Source: Bacteroidales bacterium UBA2712
GTDB lineage: Bacteria > Bacteroidota > Bacteroidia > Bacteroidales > Paludibacteraceae
Direction of reading: 5' to 3'
Assembly: GCA_002354055.1 (NCBI GenBank)
Contig: DEKW01000003.1
Coordinates: forward strand, 97,934-161,933
Length of the DNA: 64,000 bases
This document shows positions 1-8,864 of this stretch, piece by piece (position 1 is the stretch's first letter; the number at the start of each line of letters is the position of its first letter). The translations under genes were made by a program, and so were the position numbers. The notes beneath the pieces are model-generated. The model searched no databases and was not told where the DNA came from. It was given only the letters and a program-made list of their open reading frames with translations.

Positions 1-39
1 ATCAACTGGGACGAGATTAACCGCCGGTATACGGAATAA
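1..39 (+). CDS. 3' end of an upstream gene (partial)
   Basis: The first 13 codons read INWDEINRRYTE and then TAA, so the window opens in the last residues of a gene whose body lies upstream. Only the tail is visible and no family can be named. The terminator-like hairpin at 82-105 lies downstream and would end its transcript. Confidence 0.5.
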   Translation: MNWDEINRRYTE

Positions 40-81
40 TTTCCTCTTTTGGGCAAAAAAGTAACATTTTTTGCATAATTT

Positions 82-123
82 CCCATATATATTTGCATAT
101 ATGGGATTTTTTTTGTAATTTTG
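82..123 (+). promoter_or_regulatory. Fused terminator hairpin and promoter
   Basis: A hairpin (CCC at 82-84 to GGG at 103-105 with AT-rich arms) is followed by a T-run, as in an intrinsic terminator. The loop contains TTTG (92-95), and exactly 20 bp later comes TAATTTTG (116-123). This fits the Bacteroidetes -33/-7 promoter layout. One short stretch could therefore end the upstream transcript and start the next. The same arrangement recurs at 8512, 10690 and 37384. Confidence 0.6.
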
Positions 124-135
124 CGCCCACTTTTT

Positions 136-408
136 ATGCCCGATAGCGCAACTATACATATTAATCCCCGTATCCTTCGCCTCGTAAAAGCGATTGGTTC
201 AGAAACGCTTACGCGTAGAGGAATCTGTGGAAATATGAACCTCCGTGCCCGTCGTAGTCTTTGGGATTATTACATGACTCCTGCTATGGCAGAAGGATAT
301 ATCAAGATGATTTATCCGGAGCATCCTAATAGTCCGGATCAGGCTTATTACCTTACCCGCAAAGGCCTCGACTTGCTAAACGAATTGAAGAATGAAGATG
401 GAGAATAG
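136..408 (+). CDS. Small winged-helix-type protein
   Basis: This 90-aa protein has an RRSLWDYYMTPAMAEGYI segment followed by PNSPDQAYYLTRKGLDLL. The pattern resembles the C-terminal winged-helix domain of Fic and AlbA-type ATPase proteins, where a shared domain ends in a YxLTxKG beta wing. Here it stands alone, so it may be a small DNA-binding regulator or the remnant of a larger protein. The ATG at 136 was chosen because the upstream TTG at 121 lies inside the -7 box. It ends 1 bp before the next gene, which suggests co-transcription. Confidence 0.55.
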   Translation: MPDSATIHINPRILRLVKAIGSETLTRRGICGNMNLRARRSLWDYYMTPAMAEGYIKMIYPEHPNSPDQAYYLTRKGLDLLNELKNEDGE

Positions 409-409
409 T

Positions 410-811
410 ATGAAAATAGACCAGCTTGTATATTCGGTTATCGGTTGCATGCATGAGGTATATCGTCAGTTAGGCCCCGGCCTGCCGGAGTATGTTTATC
501 AAGAGGCGCTGATGTCGGAACTAACGGCTAATGGCATTACGGCATATAAGGAACTGGCGTACCATCCTTTGTACAAGGGCGAACCGCTAAATACGTATAT
601 TAAGATGGATATGGTAGCCGAATGCCCAGAGGGAAGAGTGATTGTGGAATGCAAGGCAATGTGGCAGTTGACGGAACGCGAACGTTATCAGGTCTTTGGC
701 TATTTGCGTGCTACAGAATGGCCGGCTGCTGTGCTTGTTAATTTCGGCGCGAGCCCGCGTGCGCAAATTGAGCGATATCGTTTGGCGAATAGCAAGATTG
801 TGGCATTTTAG
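410..811 (+). CDS. GxxExxY family protein
   Basis: The 133-aa protein carries the family motif at residues 24-30 (GLPEYVY). Its C-terminal half has a strand-turn-strand with VIVECKA, reminiscent of PD-(D/E)XK nuclease folds to which this family has been linked. The cellular role is unknown. Members are frequent in Bacteroidales and often sit among short intergenic repeats, as here, where repeats begin directly after the stop. The ATG at 410 follows the previous stop closely. An in-frame ATG at 392 would overlap the upstream gene. Confidence 0.8.
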   Translation: MKIDQLVYSVIGCMHEVYRQLGPGLPEYVYQEALMSELTANGITAYKELAYHPLYKGEPLNTYIKMDMVAECPEGRVIVECKAMWQLTERERYQVFGYLRATEWPAAVLVNFGASPRAQIERYRLANSKIVAF

Positions 812-1239
812 TGAGTTTTTGGTTACCTGAAAAAATGCGTTAGGGTACAAGTAGGATACAAGCAGGGTGCAAGTAGGGTGCAAGTAGGGAGCAAGCTGGA
901 TGTGGAGGTAGCGTAAGACATAGCATTGGCTATGGTGAGAAGAGTTGAATTAGATTGTTTTTCACATTTTGTAAGCGCAGCGCGTTTTCGTGAGGAATCT
1001 GCAGAAACAGTTCTGCTGTATCTGCAAAGCGGGTTTGAACGAAAGGCTGTCCGGAAGCTTGTTTACGAGCAGACTTTAGGTCAAGCATGCTAAAGGCGCC
1101 CCAGCGGCTGAGGTTTCTGAGTTTTTGGTTACCAGAAAATACGTTAGGGTACAAGTAAGGTACAAGTAGGGTACAAGCAGGGTGCAAGCATGGGGAATAA
1201 GAGAAGAAAAAGAAAAGAAGAAATAAACAAAATAAAGAT
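812..1239. repeat. Intergenic 11-bp tandem repeats and a duplicated segment
   Basis: This 428-bp gap holds two tracts of an 11-bp unit close to AGGGTACAAGT (about 842-899 and 1145-1193). Each tract is preceded by a near-identical stretch starting GAGTTTTTGGTTACC (813 and 1119). Between them is a 53-codon open frame (932-1093) beginning MVRRVELDCFSHFV, of no family I recognise; it may be a relic. No convincing promoter for the following ABC gene is visible. Confidence 0.6.
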
Positions 1240-2523
1240 ATGAGCAATAACATTGCAATAGAATTTAACCACGTATCCAAGCAATACCGCCTCGGCCTGG
1301 TATCAACAGGTACACTCCGGCATGATATTAATCGATGGTGGCAAACGAGCATTTTGGGAAAGGAAGACCCATATCTGAAAATAGGGGAAGTCAACGACCG
1401 TGCCTCTAAAGGCAACTCCGAGTACGTCTGGGCGCTGCGTGACATCGATTTCAAGGTCGAGCAAGGCGACGTCGTCGGCATCATCGGTAAGAACGGCGCC
1501 GGCAAATCAACCCTTCTTAAACTACTATCAAGAGTAACTGGCCCTACCACGGGGACTATTAGAGCCCATGGTAGAATTGGTTCGCTCCTCGAGGTCGGCA
1601 CCGGCTTCCACGGCGAGATGACGGGAAGAGAGAATATCTTCATGAACGGCGCTATCCTCGGCATGACGCGTAATGAGATCCAAGCCAAACTGGACGAGAT
1701 CATCGATTTCTCCGGTTGTGAGCGCTATATCGACACTCCTGTGAAGCGTTATTCCTCCGGTATGACGGTTCGTCTCGGTTTCGCTGTGGCAGCTTTCCTT
1801 GATCCTGAGATCCTCGTCGTGGACGAAGTCCTCGCCGTCGGCGATGCCGAGTTCCAAAAGAAAGCCATCGGCAAAATGAAAGACGTCTCCACCGGCGAAG
1901 GTAGAACAGTCTTGTTCGTTAGCCACAACATGGCTTCTGTAAAAGCCCTCTGCACGCGTGGCGTGCTCCTTGAACAAGGACAGGTGAAGTACATGGGTGG
2001 CATCAAAGATACGGTGGATTATTATATCGGCGAAGGAGGTAGCAGCGAGAACCAGTATTTCGACGATTTGGCTACCGCACCCGGTAATGATGTCGTCCGC
2101 ATCAAGTCTTTCGAAATCCTCCCTGGCAAGCCGCAAGCCAATATCGACATTGAATCTGGCATCAAGTTCCGCCTTAAATTCATGTGCTACAAGCCTGATG
2201 CCATGTTGGATGTGAATATGCATGTCAGAACAATGGACGATGTGTCGGTTTTTCAAGTAGGCAAAATGTTAGGAGAAGTAGGAAAGAAAGATTCTAAGGA
2301 GGGAATGTACTCTGTTGATTTTGATATTAACCCTTATACTATTAATGCCGGCAGATATAAAGCAGAGATTTTCTTTGGAGAAAACCAACGCTATGTGGTC
2401 TATTCAGGATTTGAACAATGTTTTGAGGTGGCAAATACATTAAGTGATATGGGCTTTAATCAAGCAGTTCTTCCCGGATTATTACGACCGAAGAATGACT
2501 TTAAAATTCAATTTGAAGGATAA
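1240..2523 (+). CDS. wzt: Polysaccharide ABC transporter ATP-binding protein
   Basis: This 427-aa ATPase energises export of lipid-linked O-antigen or capsule across the inner membrane. Walker A is GKNGAGKST (83-91), the signature region YSSGM (171-175), Walker B ILVVDE (191-196) and the switch histidine is in SHN (about 229). The N-terminal extension before the nucleotide-binding domain and the roughly 150-residue C-terminal extension are typical of Wzt/TagH proteins, whose C-terminal domain binds the glycan. The partner permease (Wzm) is not in the window. The stop overlaps the next start (TAATG), so it is coupled to fdtA. The middle of the gene looks richer in G+C than its two ends, perhaps by recombination. 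Confidence 0.9.
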   Translation: MSNNIAIEFNHVSKQYRLGLVSTGTLRHDINRWWQTSILGKEDPYLKIGEVNDRASKGNSEYVWALRDIDFKVEQGDVVGIIGKNGAGKSTLLKLLSRVTGPTTGTIRAHGRIGSLLEVGTGFHGEMTGRENIFMNGAILGMTRNEIQAKLDEIIDFSGCERYIDTPVKRYSSGMTVRLGFAVAAFLDPEILVVDEVLAVGDAEFQKKAIGKMKDVSTGEGRTVLFVSHNMASVKALCTRGVLLEQGQVKYMGGIKDTVDYYIGEGGSSENQYFDDLATAPGNDVVRIKSFEILPGKPQANIDIESGIKFRLKFMCYKPDAMLDVNMHVRTMDDVSVFQVGKMLGEVGKKDSKEGMYSVDFDINPYTINAGRYKAEIFFGENQRYVVYSGFEQCFEVANTLSDMGFNQAVLPGLLRPKNDFKIQFEG

Positions 2524-2945
2524 TGAGCAAGCATACAACTATAGACGATTGCAAGATTATAGACTTGCGTAAGATAAGTGATCCGCGCGGTAATCTCACC
2601 CCCATTGAGGGTGGAGCAGATGTTCCGTTTGACATCAAACGCGTATACTATCTGTATGATGTACCCGGAGGTGAAAGTCGCGGAGCTCATGCCCATAAAG
2701 AGTTGCAACAACTGATTGTCGCTGCGAATGGATCTTTCTCAATAACGCTGGACGATGGTAAGAACAAGAAAACGTACAACCTCAATCGTTCGTACTATGG
2801 TCTGTTGATTGTTCCGGGTATCTGGCGTGATTTGGATGATTTCTCTTCCGGAGCCGTCCTCCTATGCCTCGCCAGCGAGCATTACGATGCCGCCGACTAC
2901 ATCCGCGACTATGAGGAGTTTTTGAAGTATAAAGGAGTGGAATAG
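2523..2945 (+). CDS. fdtA: dTDP-sugar 3,4-ketoisomerase (FdtA/WxcM cupin)
   Basis: The 140-aa single-domain cupin has the family hallmarks: DPRGNLTPIE (20-29), YYLYDVPGGESRGAHAH (42-58) with the paired active-site histidines, and NRSYYGLLIVPGIWR. FdtA-type enzymes convert dTDP-4-keto-6-deoxyglucose to the 3-keto isomer, the step before amination to Fuc3N or Qui3N. The aminotransferase that should follow is at 21943, about 19 kb away, because the accessory block at 2982-18118 lies between them. FdtA (galacto product) and QdtA (gluco product) cannot be told apart by eye. Confidence 0.85.
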   Translation: MSKHTTIDDCKIIDLRKISDPRGNLTPIEGGADVPFDIKRVYYLYDVPGGESRGAHAHKELQQLIVAANGSFSITLDDGKNKKTYNLNRSYYGLLIVPGIWRDLDDFSSGAVLLCLASEHYDAADYIRDYEEFLKYKGVE

Positions 2946-2981
2946 TTGATAGTCGATAGTTGAAAGTGTAAAATGTGAACG

Positions 2982-3851
2982 ATGGAAGATAAATTTGCAA
3001 TACAATTGTTCGAGGGCAATAAAGTCCGCGTTGTCTGGGACGAGGAACAGGAGAAGTATTTCTTCTCCGTAGTGGACATCATCCAAGTTTTAACTGATAG
3101 CGTTGATGCACGCAAGTATTGGAACAAGCTGAAAGAGCGTCTAAAAAAAGAGGGAAATGAGTCGGTGACAAATTGTCACCAACTGAAATTACCTTCCTCC
3201 GATGGTAAGAGATATATGACGGATGTGGCCGATTTGCAAGGCATATTCCGTATCATTCAGTCCGTTCCTTCCAAGAAAGCCGAGCCGGTGAAACAATGGT
3301 TGGCGCAATTAGGACAACAGCGTATAGATCAGATGATAGATCCGGAACAAACGTTCCAAATGGCAGTGGAGGATTACCGTCGTCAGGGCTATTCGGACAA
3401 ATGGATAAACGAGCGCATGCGTTCCATCGAGATGCGTAAAGAGTTGACGGATGAATGGCAACGCAGCGGCATCAAGGAGCATAAGGACTTTGCAATACTC
3501 ACGAATGTACTTACGCAAGCATGGAGCGGAATGACAACCGGTGAGTATAAGAAATTCAAGGGTCTTACCAAAGAGAATCTGCGTGATAACATGACCAATA
3601 TTGAGTTAGCGCTAAACACACTTGCAGAGGTAGCAACCACCGAATACTCTCGTCAGTCAAATCCGCAAACGATGGAGGAGAACAAGCGCGTAGCACGTGA
3701 AGGGGGTAGTGTTGCTCGTGAAGCTCGTGAGACGATGGAGAAACGCCTTGGGCGTTCGGTGGTTTCGAAAGATCGTGCTTCTGATTATATCATTGATGCA
3801 AAAACAAAAGACAAAAATGGTGAATTGCCTTTTGGTGATGAAAACAAATAA
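2982..3851 (+). CDS. Bro-N domain protein (antirepressor/DinD-like)
   Basis: The 289-aa protein starts with a Bro-N-like domain (about residues 4-115): IQLFEGNKVRVVWDEEQ, then YFFSVVDIIQVLTDS and the ARKYWNKLKERLKKEG helix, then a segment ending MTDVADLQGIFRIIQSV. The C-terminal two-thirds is helical and charged, resembling the DNA-damage-inducible protein D group. Bro-N proteins are common in phages, mobile elements and defence islands and probably bind DNA. This is the first gene of the accessory block, 36 bp after fdtA. The exact role is unknown. Confidence 0.7.
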   Translation: MEDKFAIQLFEGNKVRVVWDEEQEKYFFSVVDIIQVLTDSVDARKYWNKLKERLKKEGNESVTNCHQLKLPSSDGKRYMTDVADLQGIFRIIQSVPSKKAEPVKQWLAQLGQQRIDQMIDPEQTFQMAVEDYRRQGYSDKWINERMRSIEMRKELTDEWQRSGIKEHKDFAILTNVLTQAWSGMTTGEYKKFKGLTKENLRDNMTNIELALNTLAEVATTEYSRQSNPQTMEENKRVAREGGSVAREARETMEKRLGRSVVSKDRASDYIIDAKTKDKNGELPFGDENK

Positions 3852-3916
3852 CCGACTCACTACCGACCGATGAGCGGGAGATGATCGAGAAAAAATCTAG
3901 AAAAGAATTGAATAAT

Positions 3917-4564
3917 ATGAGTGAGAAAAATCGAGACAAAAAATCTACGTGGGCACTACTTATTTCCATAGTAGCGTTGTTGTTGTGCCTTTTGGTTCTT
4001 GCGTTATGGGTATTTGAGGTTATGCCGCATTCAGTTATCGCTCCAGATAGTTTTATCGGAGCGTGTGTGTCATTGTTGGCTGTGGTCGTGACTCTGGCTG
4101 TAGGATCGCAGATAGTGAATATAATGGAAGTAAAAAGCACACAAAAAGCGTGCGAAGGGAAGGTGAAACAAGTGGAAACAGAATTAAACGGCATGTTGAC
4201 CGATATCAAAAATCAACAAGAAGCAATCGAAGAAGATAAGAATCACAACTTACATATTCATCATTATTCTCTAGCAATGCTTGCTGAGATGCACAAATCA
4301 TACCCATCGGCAATACATTATTACATCGGCGCGTTGTTGTTTGGAATGAAAATGAAAGAATCATTAGAAAACGAAAAGAATGTAATTCAACGCATTAGAT
4401 TTTGCTTGTCTCGGTGTAACGACCTAACTTCTTTCCCGGTCAAGTTTCGTGAAAAACTGAAGAAAAATGATGCAGAGATACGTACTATGTCTAACTATCG
4501 TTGGATAAAAGAAGAATATGAACCACTATTTGAGGAATTTATGACAAAAATATTAGAAAAATAA
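3917..4564 (+). CDS. Membrane protein with two N-terminal TM helices
   Basis: The 215-aa protein has two hydrophobic helices (about 12-33 and 44-66), a charged coiled-coil-like stretch (about 75-105) and a cytoplasmic helical domain. I do not recognise a family. The ATG at 3917 gives MSEKNRDKKS directly before the first helix; an in-frame ATG at 3881 would add 12 charged residues. It lies 25 bp upstream of the GHKL ATPase gene, so the two may form a membrane-anchored pair. Confidence 0.6.
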   Translation: MSEKNRDKKSTWALLISIVALLLCLLVLALWVFEVMPHSVIAPDSFIGACVSLLAVVVTLAVGSQIVNIMEVKSTQKACEGKVKQVETELNGMLTDIKNQQEAIEEDKNHNLHIHHYSLAMLAEMHKSYPSAIHYYIGALLFGMKMKESLENEKNVIQRIRFCLSRCNDLTSFPVKFREKLKKNDAEIRTMSNYRWIKEEYEPLFEEFMTKILEK

Positions 4565-4589
4565 ACATACTTATACAAGGTTGGGAAGC

Positions 4590-6593
4590 ATGAGTAAGAT
4601 TAACATTGATAGAATCGTAAAAGACATTAAGTCGAGAACCACGTATTTGACGCCGATAATTGAAGCGGTATGCAATTCCATAGATGCTATTGGAAACAAT
4701 CGAAAGGATGGTTATGTTAAAATCATCGTTAAACGTGATCACCAAACAACAACTGATGAACAATCCAATGCAAATGGCAACATTGTTGCTATTGATATTG
4801 TAGATAACGGTGTAGGGTTTACAGATGATAATGCGGACTCTTTTGATACATTCCGTAGCGGATATAAGATACAGCAAGGAGGTAAAGGTTTTGGACGATT
4901 TATGTACTTAAAGTACTTCCGATGTGTAACAATAGATAGTGTGTATAAAGATAATGGTAAACTAAAGCGAAGGGAGTTTACTTTTGGGCATAAGTCTGAT
5001 ATTATTGAAAATGAAAAAATTTCTGATGTAGATGAGCACGTATCAACAGGTTCCATACTGCACCTTTCATCAATCATTAACATAGAAGAAATAGATAAAG
5101 GATTAGATGTTATTGCCCGAAAACTAGTTGAAAAATTGCTTGTCATATTTGCAACTCAGAGTGAGACTACACCAACTATAACTATTATGGAGGAGGATGA
5201 ATCTAATCCAATTGTGCTCAATGATTATATTGGGAAGAATTCGGATATAGTTCAAGTGTGCAGTGACATACCGCTTCAAATCAAAGGAAGAGATAGTAAG
5301 GAGTATGATTTTATAATTAAAGTTTATAAGATTTATTTTTCTGCAATAACCAATAAGATTTGCTTAACAGCTAATCAAAGGGAGGTGAGCGATGTCTCTC
5401 TGCATGCTTACGTTCCAGAGTTTAAAGATACTATGAGTGAGACAGATAGCGCAGGGCACCAGAAAAACTTTATGGTAAAGGCATATGTACTAGGAAAATA
5501 TCTTGATGATAATGTAACCACAGAACGTGATGCGTTTAATTTTGATAAAGATGAGGAGAGTATATTTGGGATATCAGAGAGAACTATTTGTCAGCGAGTG
5601 GCTCAGATATGCAAAGATTTATTTGGAAGTGATATGTCGGAGAGATATATAGCAAAGAAAAATCGGATAGAAAACTATGTGATAACATCAGCTCCATGGA
5701 ACAAGACATTGTTAGCATCAATGGACATGGAGAGTATTCCTGTAGGCATAGATGATTTCGAACTTGAAATGTTATTCAGGAAGAGGAAATTCGAGTTGGA
5801 ACAGCAGTCTAGAATAGAGATTAAAGAGGTTTTGGAGAAACAAGACGATGAGGACATCGATGATAATATACAAGAGATAATGGCGCATGTTAATGAAATT
5901 CAGAAATCAAATTTGGTTCAGTATGTGTGCAAGCGAAAAGAGATATTGTCGTTGTTCAATAGATTGCGGCGAAGACTAGAGAATGGTTCAACCCACAAGG
6001 AGAATGAGATTCATAATTTAATTTTTCCAATGATAAAGACTGATAGAGAAGTTGAATATGATGAGCATAACTTGTGGATGTTGGATGAGCGATTTGCGTT
6101 CACTCAATACATTGCCTCAGATAAGATAATATCAAAGAAGGTTAAAAAAGAACCAGATTTAGCGATTATTTTTAAAGAGAGAATGTTCTACCGCAATGGC
6201 GAAAATAACATGTTATCCCCAGTCTGTATAGTTGAATTTAAGCGACCTAAAAGAAAGGATTATACAGCAGAAGAAAATCCTATTACCCAAGCATGTAAGT
6301 ACTCGAGGAAAATTTTGGAGGGTAAACTTGAAATGCCTGACGGATTAGAGCCAGTAAAAGTGTCTAAAGATAGTACGCCGGTGTATATTTATATAGTTTG
6401 TGATATAACACCAAAGATTAAAGAATTTGCAGATAATGCATCATTAACGGAAAGTCCTGATAAAGAAGGTTATTTTGGGTATATGCCTAACTACCATGCG
6501 TATGTGGAAGTTATGAGTTATAAAAAAATGTACGATGATGCGTTAATGAGGAATCGGATATTCTTTGAGAAACTAGGGATCAATGTGGATTAG
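4590..6593 (+). CDS. GHKL ATPase with C-terminal PD-(D/E)XK-like nuclease
   Basis: The 667-aa protein has an Hsp90/MutL-type ATP-binding fold: N-box EAVCNSIDA (25-33), G1 box DNGVGF (72-77) and glycine-rich lid GGKGFGRF (97-104). The C-terminal region has PDLAI (from 522) and VEFKRP (EFK at 549-551), spaced as in PD-(D/E)XK nucleases. GHKL ATPases in defence islands are thought to act as ATP-gated clamps. Coupling to a nuclease here suggests DNA cleavage, which is inference. The ATG at 4590 was chosen over a TTG at 4581. The gene follows a two-helix membrane protein and precedes a soluble/membrane pair. Confidence 0.7.
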   Translation: MSKINIDRIVKDIKSRTTYLTPIIEAVCNSIDAIGNNRKDGYVKIIVKRDHQTTTDEQSNANGNIVAIDIVDNGVGFTDDNADSFDTFRSGYKIQQGGKGFGRFMYLKYFRCVTIDSVYKDNGKLKRREFTFGHKSDIIENEKISDVDEHVSTGSILHLSSIINIEEIDKGLDVIARKLVEKLLVIFATQSETTPTITIMEEDESNPIVLNDYIGKNSDIVQVCSDIPLQIKGRDSKEYDFIIKVYKIYFSAITNKICLTANQREVSDVSLHAYVPEFKDTMSETDSAGHQKNFMVKAYVLGKYLDDNVTTERDAFNFDKDEESIFGISERTICQRVAQICKDLFGSDMSERYIAKKNRIENYVITSAPWNKTLLASMDMESIPVGIDDFELEMLFRKRKFELEQQSRIEIKEVLEKQDDEDIDDNIQEIMAHVNEIQKSNLVQYVCKRKEILSLFNRLRRRLENGSTHKENEIHNLIFPMIKTDREVEYDEHNLWMLDERFAFTQYIASDKIISKKVKKEPDLAIIFKERMFYRNGENNMLSPVCIVEFKRPKRKDYTAEENPITQACKYSRKILEGKLEMPDGLEPVKVSKDSTPVYIYIVCDITPKIKEFADNASLTESPDKEGYFGYMPNYHAYVEVMSYKKMYDDALMRNRIFFEKLGINVD

Positions 6594-6656
6594 AGTGGTA
6601 TAATTGCGCAAGTTTATGTCTATATACTATGTTGTTGGTTATAAATAAACAAATAT

Positions 6657-7517
6657 ATGGCAAATAAAGAAAAAATTAGAAGACCGTCTAATTGGACAGT
6701 TATTAACATCAAGGCAAGGGATAATCAGACCCCTGAACATTATGTAAATCTTATGCGGAATATAGTTCGTGAGGATCCAATGGTTGATATCGGCCGGAAA
6801 CATCAAATTTGTATGAAATCCTATGAAGAAGGACCATTGATTGCCGAAACTCAGATTCCGCAATGGATAGTAATGGTATTCACAACATTTGTGATAGTCG
6901 ATCCAGAAGCGTTTTATGACATAAGAGCGAAGAAGGATGTTACTATAGAGAAATGGAATGAAGATATTGTAGTAAACAAACGTGAAATAAACACGTTATT
7001 TATACCTGATACTCATACTTTGGCAGTTAGAATGTCTGCAGAAGGTTCTTTGAAGCATATAGAGCGATATATGATTGAGGCTGTTGAGAGAGTCGAGCCT
7101 GAGACGTTTGATGTAACTGTTATTAAGAGTCATGATGTGGTACAGCGAATATTGGATTCACACCATATTATCAAATTTGATGCGTCGGTGTCCTTTTCTA
7201 ACCCTGGGCATACGGGACTTTTTAATGCAGCGTTTGATGAAAAGATGCGTGAAGTTAATCCCTCAACATGTAATATCAAAATGCAAGGAACGCAGGAAAA
7301 ACCGCTTCAAAACGAAGCAGATGGTTTAATAGAGGCGATCGTTTCTTTGTCCGAACAAAATGGCGAGGTCAAGGCCACTATAGTTGAAAACAATAAGCCG
7401 GTAGTTGTGAATACTAAACTTTATCCCGCAAGGTTGCGAATTGTCTCTGCAGCTATAGATTTATATCATAATCTAAGAAACCGCATTATTCAGGAATATG
7501 GAGAACACAACCGATAA
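6657..7517 (+). CDS. Unknown soluble protein, possibly DUF4747-like
   Basis: The 286-aa protein begins with basic residues, then WTVINIKARDNQTPEHYVNL. This opening recalls DUF4747 proteins, but the match is from memory and weak. No catalytic motif is evident. It overlaps the next gene, a four-helix membrane protein, by 20 bp, so the two are almost certainly made together. The layout, soluble sensor-like protein plus small membrane protein inside a block of defence-type genes, suggests a two-component anti-phage or toxin module. That is inference. Confidence 0.5.
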   Translation: MANKEKIRRPSNWTVINIKARDNQTPEHYVNLMRNIVREDPMVDIGRKHQICMKSYEEGPLIAETQIPQWIVMVFTTFVIVDPEAFYDIRAKKDVTIEKWNEDIVVNKREINTLFIPDTHTLAVRMSAEGSLKHIERYMIEAVERVEPETFDVTVIKSHDVVQRILDSHHIIKFDASVSFSNPGHTGLFNAAFDEKMREVNPSTCNIKMQGTQEKPLQNEADGLIEAIVSLSEQNGEVKATIVENNKPVVVNTKLYPARLRIVSAAIDLYHNLRNRIIQEYGEHNR

Positions 7518-8049
7518 TAAAAATAGAGGATTTGGAAGTAGATCAATGATTTTATCATACTCAATTAAGGATCTTGCAAAAGATGCTTTTTTTCCATTGA
7601 TTGTGTCTCTGGTTTTATGGAGGTTGAGTATTTATTATGTAAAGGATACATATGCATTGGTATGCAAGGTAGTAGAAATTTCTCTGAGTATTATACCCGC
7701 TATGATTGCTTTGATGTTAACGGCTTATGTTTTTGTGATGTCATTTCTGTTCGGGAAAAATATAGTGTCAACGATGAAGGATCCGCAAAAAGGGAAAGAA
7801 CTATTTCGTTCTATTAATGCAAGTTTTGGAATAAGCTTATTGGTTAATGTGAGCGCAATAATTATTTTTTACATTATCTATGTCGTTTCGCAAATTAATA
7901 TATCCGCGGAATATGCGGATACTATTAATAATTTAGTTATATTGTTTGTGTCATTTTTGGTGCTATTATCTATTACGATGCAAATAGGGATAGTAATTGA
8001 TTTATTTAATTGTGGACAAGTGATAGTGCGCAATAGTTGCGAAGATTAA
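7498..8049 (+). CDS. Four-helix integral membrane protein
   Basis: The 183-aa protein has four hydrophobic segments at about 29-48, 55-85, 106-133 and 142-170, with short polar ends and no signal peptide. No family is recognised. Its start lies inside the upstream gene (20-bp overlap), a sign of translational coupling. Small membrane proteins coupled to a soluble partner are frequent effectors of abortive-infection systems, and this is one possible role. Confidence 0.55.
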   Translation: MENTTDNKNRGFGSRSMILSYSIKDLAKDAFFPLIVSLVLWRLSIYYVKDTYALVCKVVEISLSIIPAMIALMLTAYVFVMSFLFGKNIVSTMKDPQKGKELFRSINASFGISLLVNVSAIIIFYIIYVVSQINISAEYADTINNLVILFVSFLVLLSITMQIGIVIDLFNCGQVIVRNSCED

Positions 8050-8162
8050 GTAATTCTAACAAGTTAACCCCCCAAAAAATATGCAAGAGGTAGATTAATC
8101 CATTAAGAAAGGAGATGCATTAACAAGGCAAAATAAAAATCCATTAATCAATCATCAATAAT

Positions 8163-8219
8163 ATGATAAAACTCCCTTCCAATTTCGAATTAGATAGATA
8201 TGGTCTGCACGTGCGATAA
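8163..8219 (+). pseudogene. 5' stub of a GNAT acetyltransferase gene (copy 1)
   Basis: The stub encodes MIKLPSNFELDRYGLHVR and then a stop. The FELDRYGLHVRLV opening is typical of GNAT acetyltransferases in Bacteroidales polysaccharide loci, which continue for about 170 residues. Only the first 18 codons remain. Near-identical stubs occur at 10449 and 17102. The flanks (8050-8162, 8220-8286) show no gene. Confidence 0.6.
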
Positions 8220-8286
8220 TGCGTGAGGAAGAGGTTAAATGAAAATAATCGGGAAATATTCAAAGAAAAAACAATAAATAATTACA

Positions 8287-8397
8287 ATGATACATCCATT
8301 ATCCGACTGTCAGACGCAAGTGCCTGAGTCAACCAACATCTGGCAATATTGCGTAGTGTTGTCAAAAGCCAAAATCGGCGAGAACTGCAATTCGTAA
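8287..8397 (+). pseudogene. 5' stub of an FdtC-like acetyltransferase gene (copy 1)
   Basis: The 36-codon frame starts MIHPLSDCQTQVPE and continues IWQYCVVLSKAKIGENCN. This matches the beginning of left-handed beta-helix sugar N-acetyltransferases such as FdtC, which acylate the amino sugar made by FdtA and FdtB. It stops where the hexapeptide repeats should begin. A shorter version follows the second GNAT stub at 10565. The following 115 bp (8398-8511) hold no gene. Confidence 0.55.
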
Positions 8398-8511
8398 AGT
8401 AGATGAATATAAACAATGCTGTCTAATCATTTTATCTCATAAATAGCCACTATACTTCCTCATAAAACTAAAAAAATCAATGCAAAATTAAGAAAAAAAT
8501 CATTTTAAAGT

Positions 8512-8550
8512 CCATATACTTGTGTATATGGATTTTTTTTTGTAATTTTG
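8512..8550 (+). promoter_or_regulatory. Fused terminator hairpin and promoter
   Basis: CCATATAC (8512-8519) pairs with GTATATGG (8524-8531) around the loop TTGT, followed by a nine-T run. The TTG at 8520-8522 sits in the loop, 20 bp before TAATTTTG (8543-8550). This is the likely promoter of the 8586/8865 pair and is nearly identical to the element at 10690. Confidence 0.65.
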
Positions 8551-8585
8551 TGCGCTTTTTTGTGGGGCGTTAATTGTAAAGAGAT

Positions 8586-8852
8586 ATGTTGTATATTTTA
8601 ATCTTAAGGAATTTTGAAGGTAAAATCGAAAGGACAGAGTTGGATAATCTGCTTTCGAGAATGGACAGGAACCTTCGATTAACGGATGGAGTTTATATGC
8701 TCAAGACAGACTTGTCTGCAGTTGAAATTAGAGATGCGATTAAAAGACTAAGCGATGAAATAGTCATTTTCGTATCAGCAGTAAAGGCTCCAGCGGCATG
8801 GAAAAACATGAATGCAGAGAATGAGGAAATTAAAATGATGCTTAGATTTTAA
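8586..8852 (+). CDS. Cas2/SinR-like small protein
   Basis: The 88-aa protein resembles the SinR/Cas2-like ferredoxin-fold group: a hydrophobic first strand (MLYILILRNF), an LTDGVYMLKTDLSAVEIRD segment, then IVIFVSAVKAPAAW. Cas2 itself is a dimeric adaptor in CRISPR adaptation, while relatives such as VapD are RNases. No Cas1 or CRISPR array is present. The gene has its own promoter and lies 12 bp before a PIN-domain nuclease gene, so it is probably the regulatory or antitoxin-like partner. Confidence 0.5.
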   Translation: MLYILILRNFEGKIERTELDNLLSRMDRNLRLTDGVYMLKTDLSAVEIRDAIKRLSDEIVIFVSAVKAPAAWKNMNAENEEIKMMLRF

Positions 8853-8864
8853 TAAAGGATAAGT

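Noticed and set aside
930..1703. Long minus-strand open frame opposite the start of wzt
   Set aside because: It is antisense to the well-supported ABC ATPase and to the repeat region; no family resemblance.
8586..8852. CRISPR-Cas adaptation locus
   Set aside because: The Cas2-like protein stands without Cas1 and without any repeat array; the partner is a PIN nuclease.
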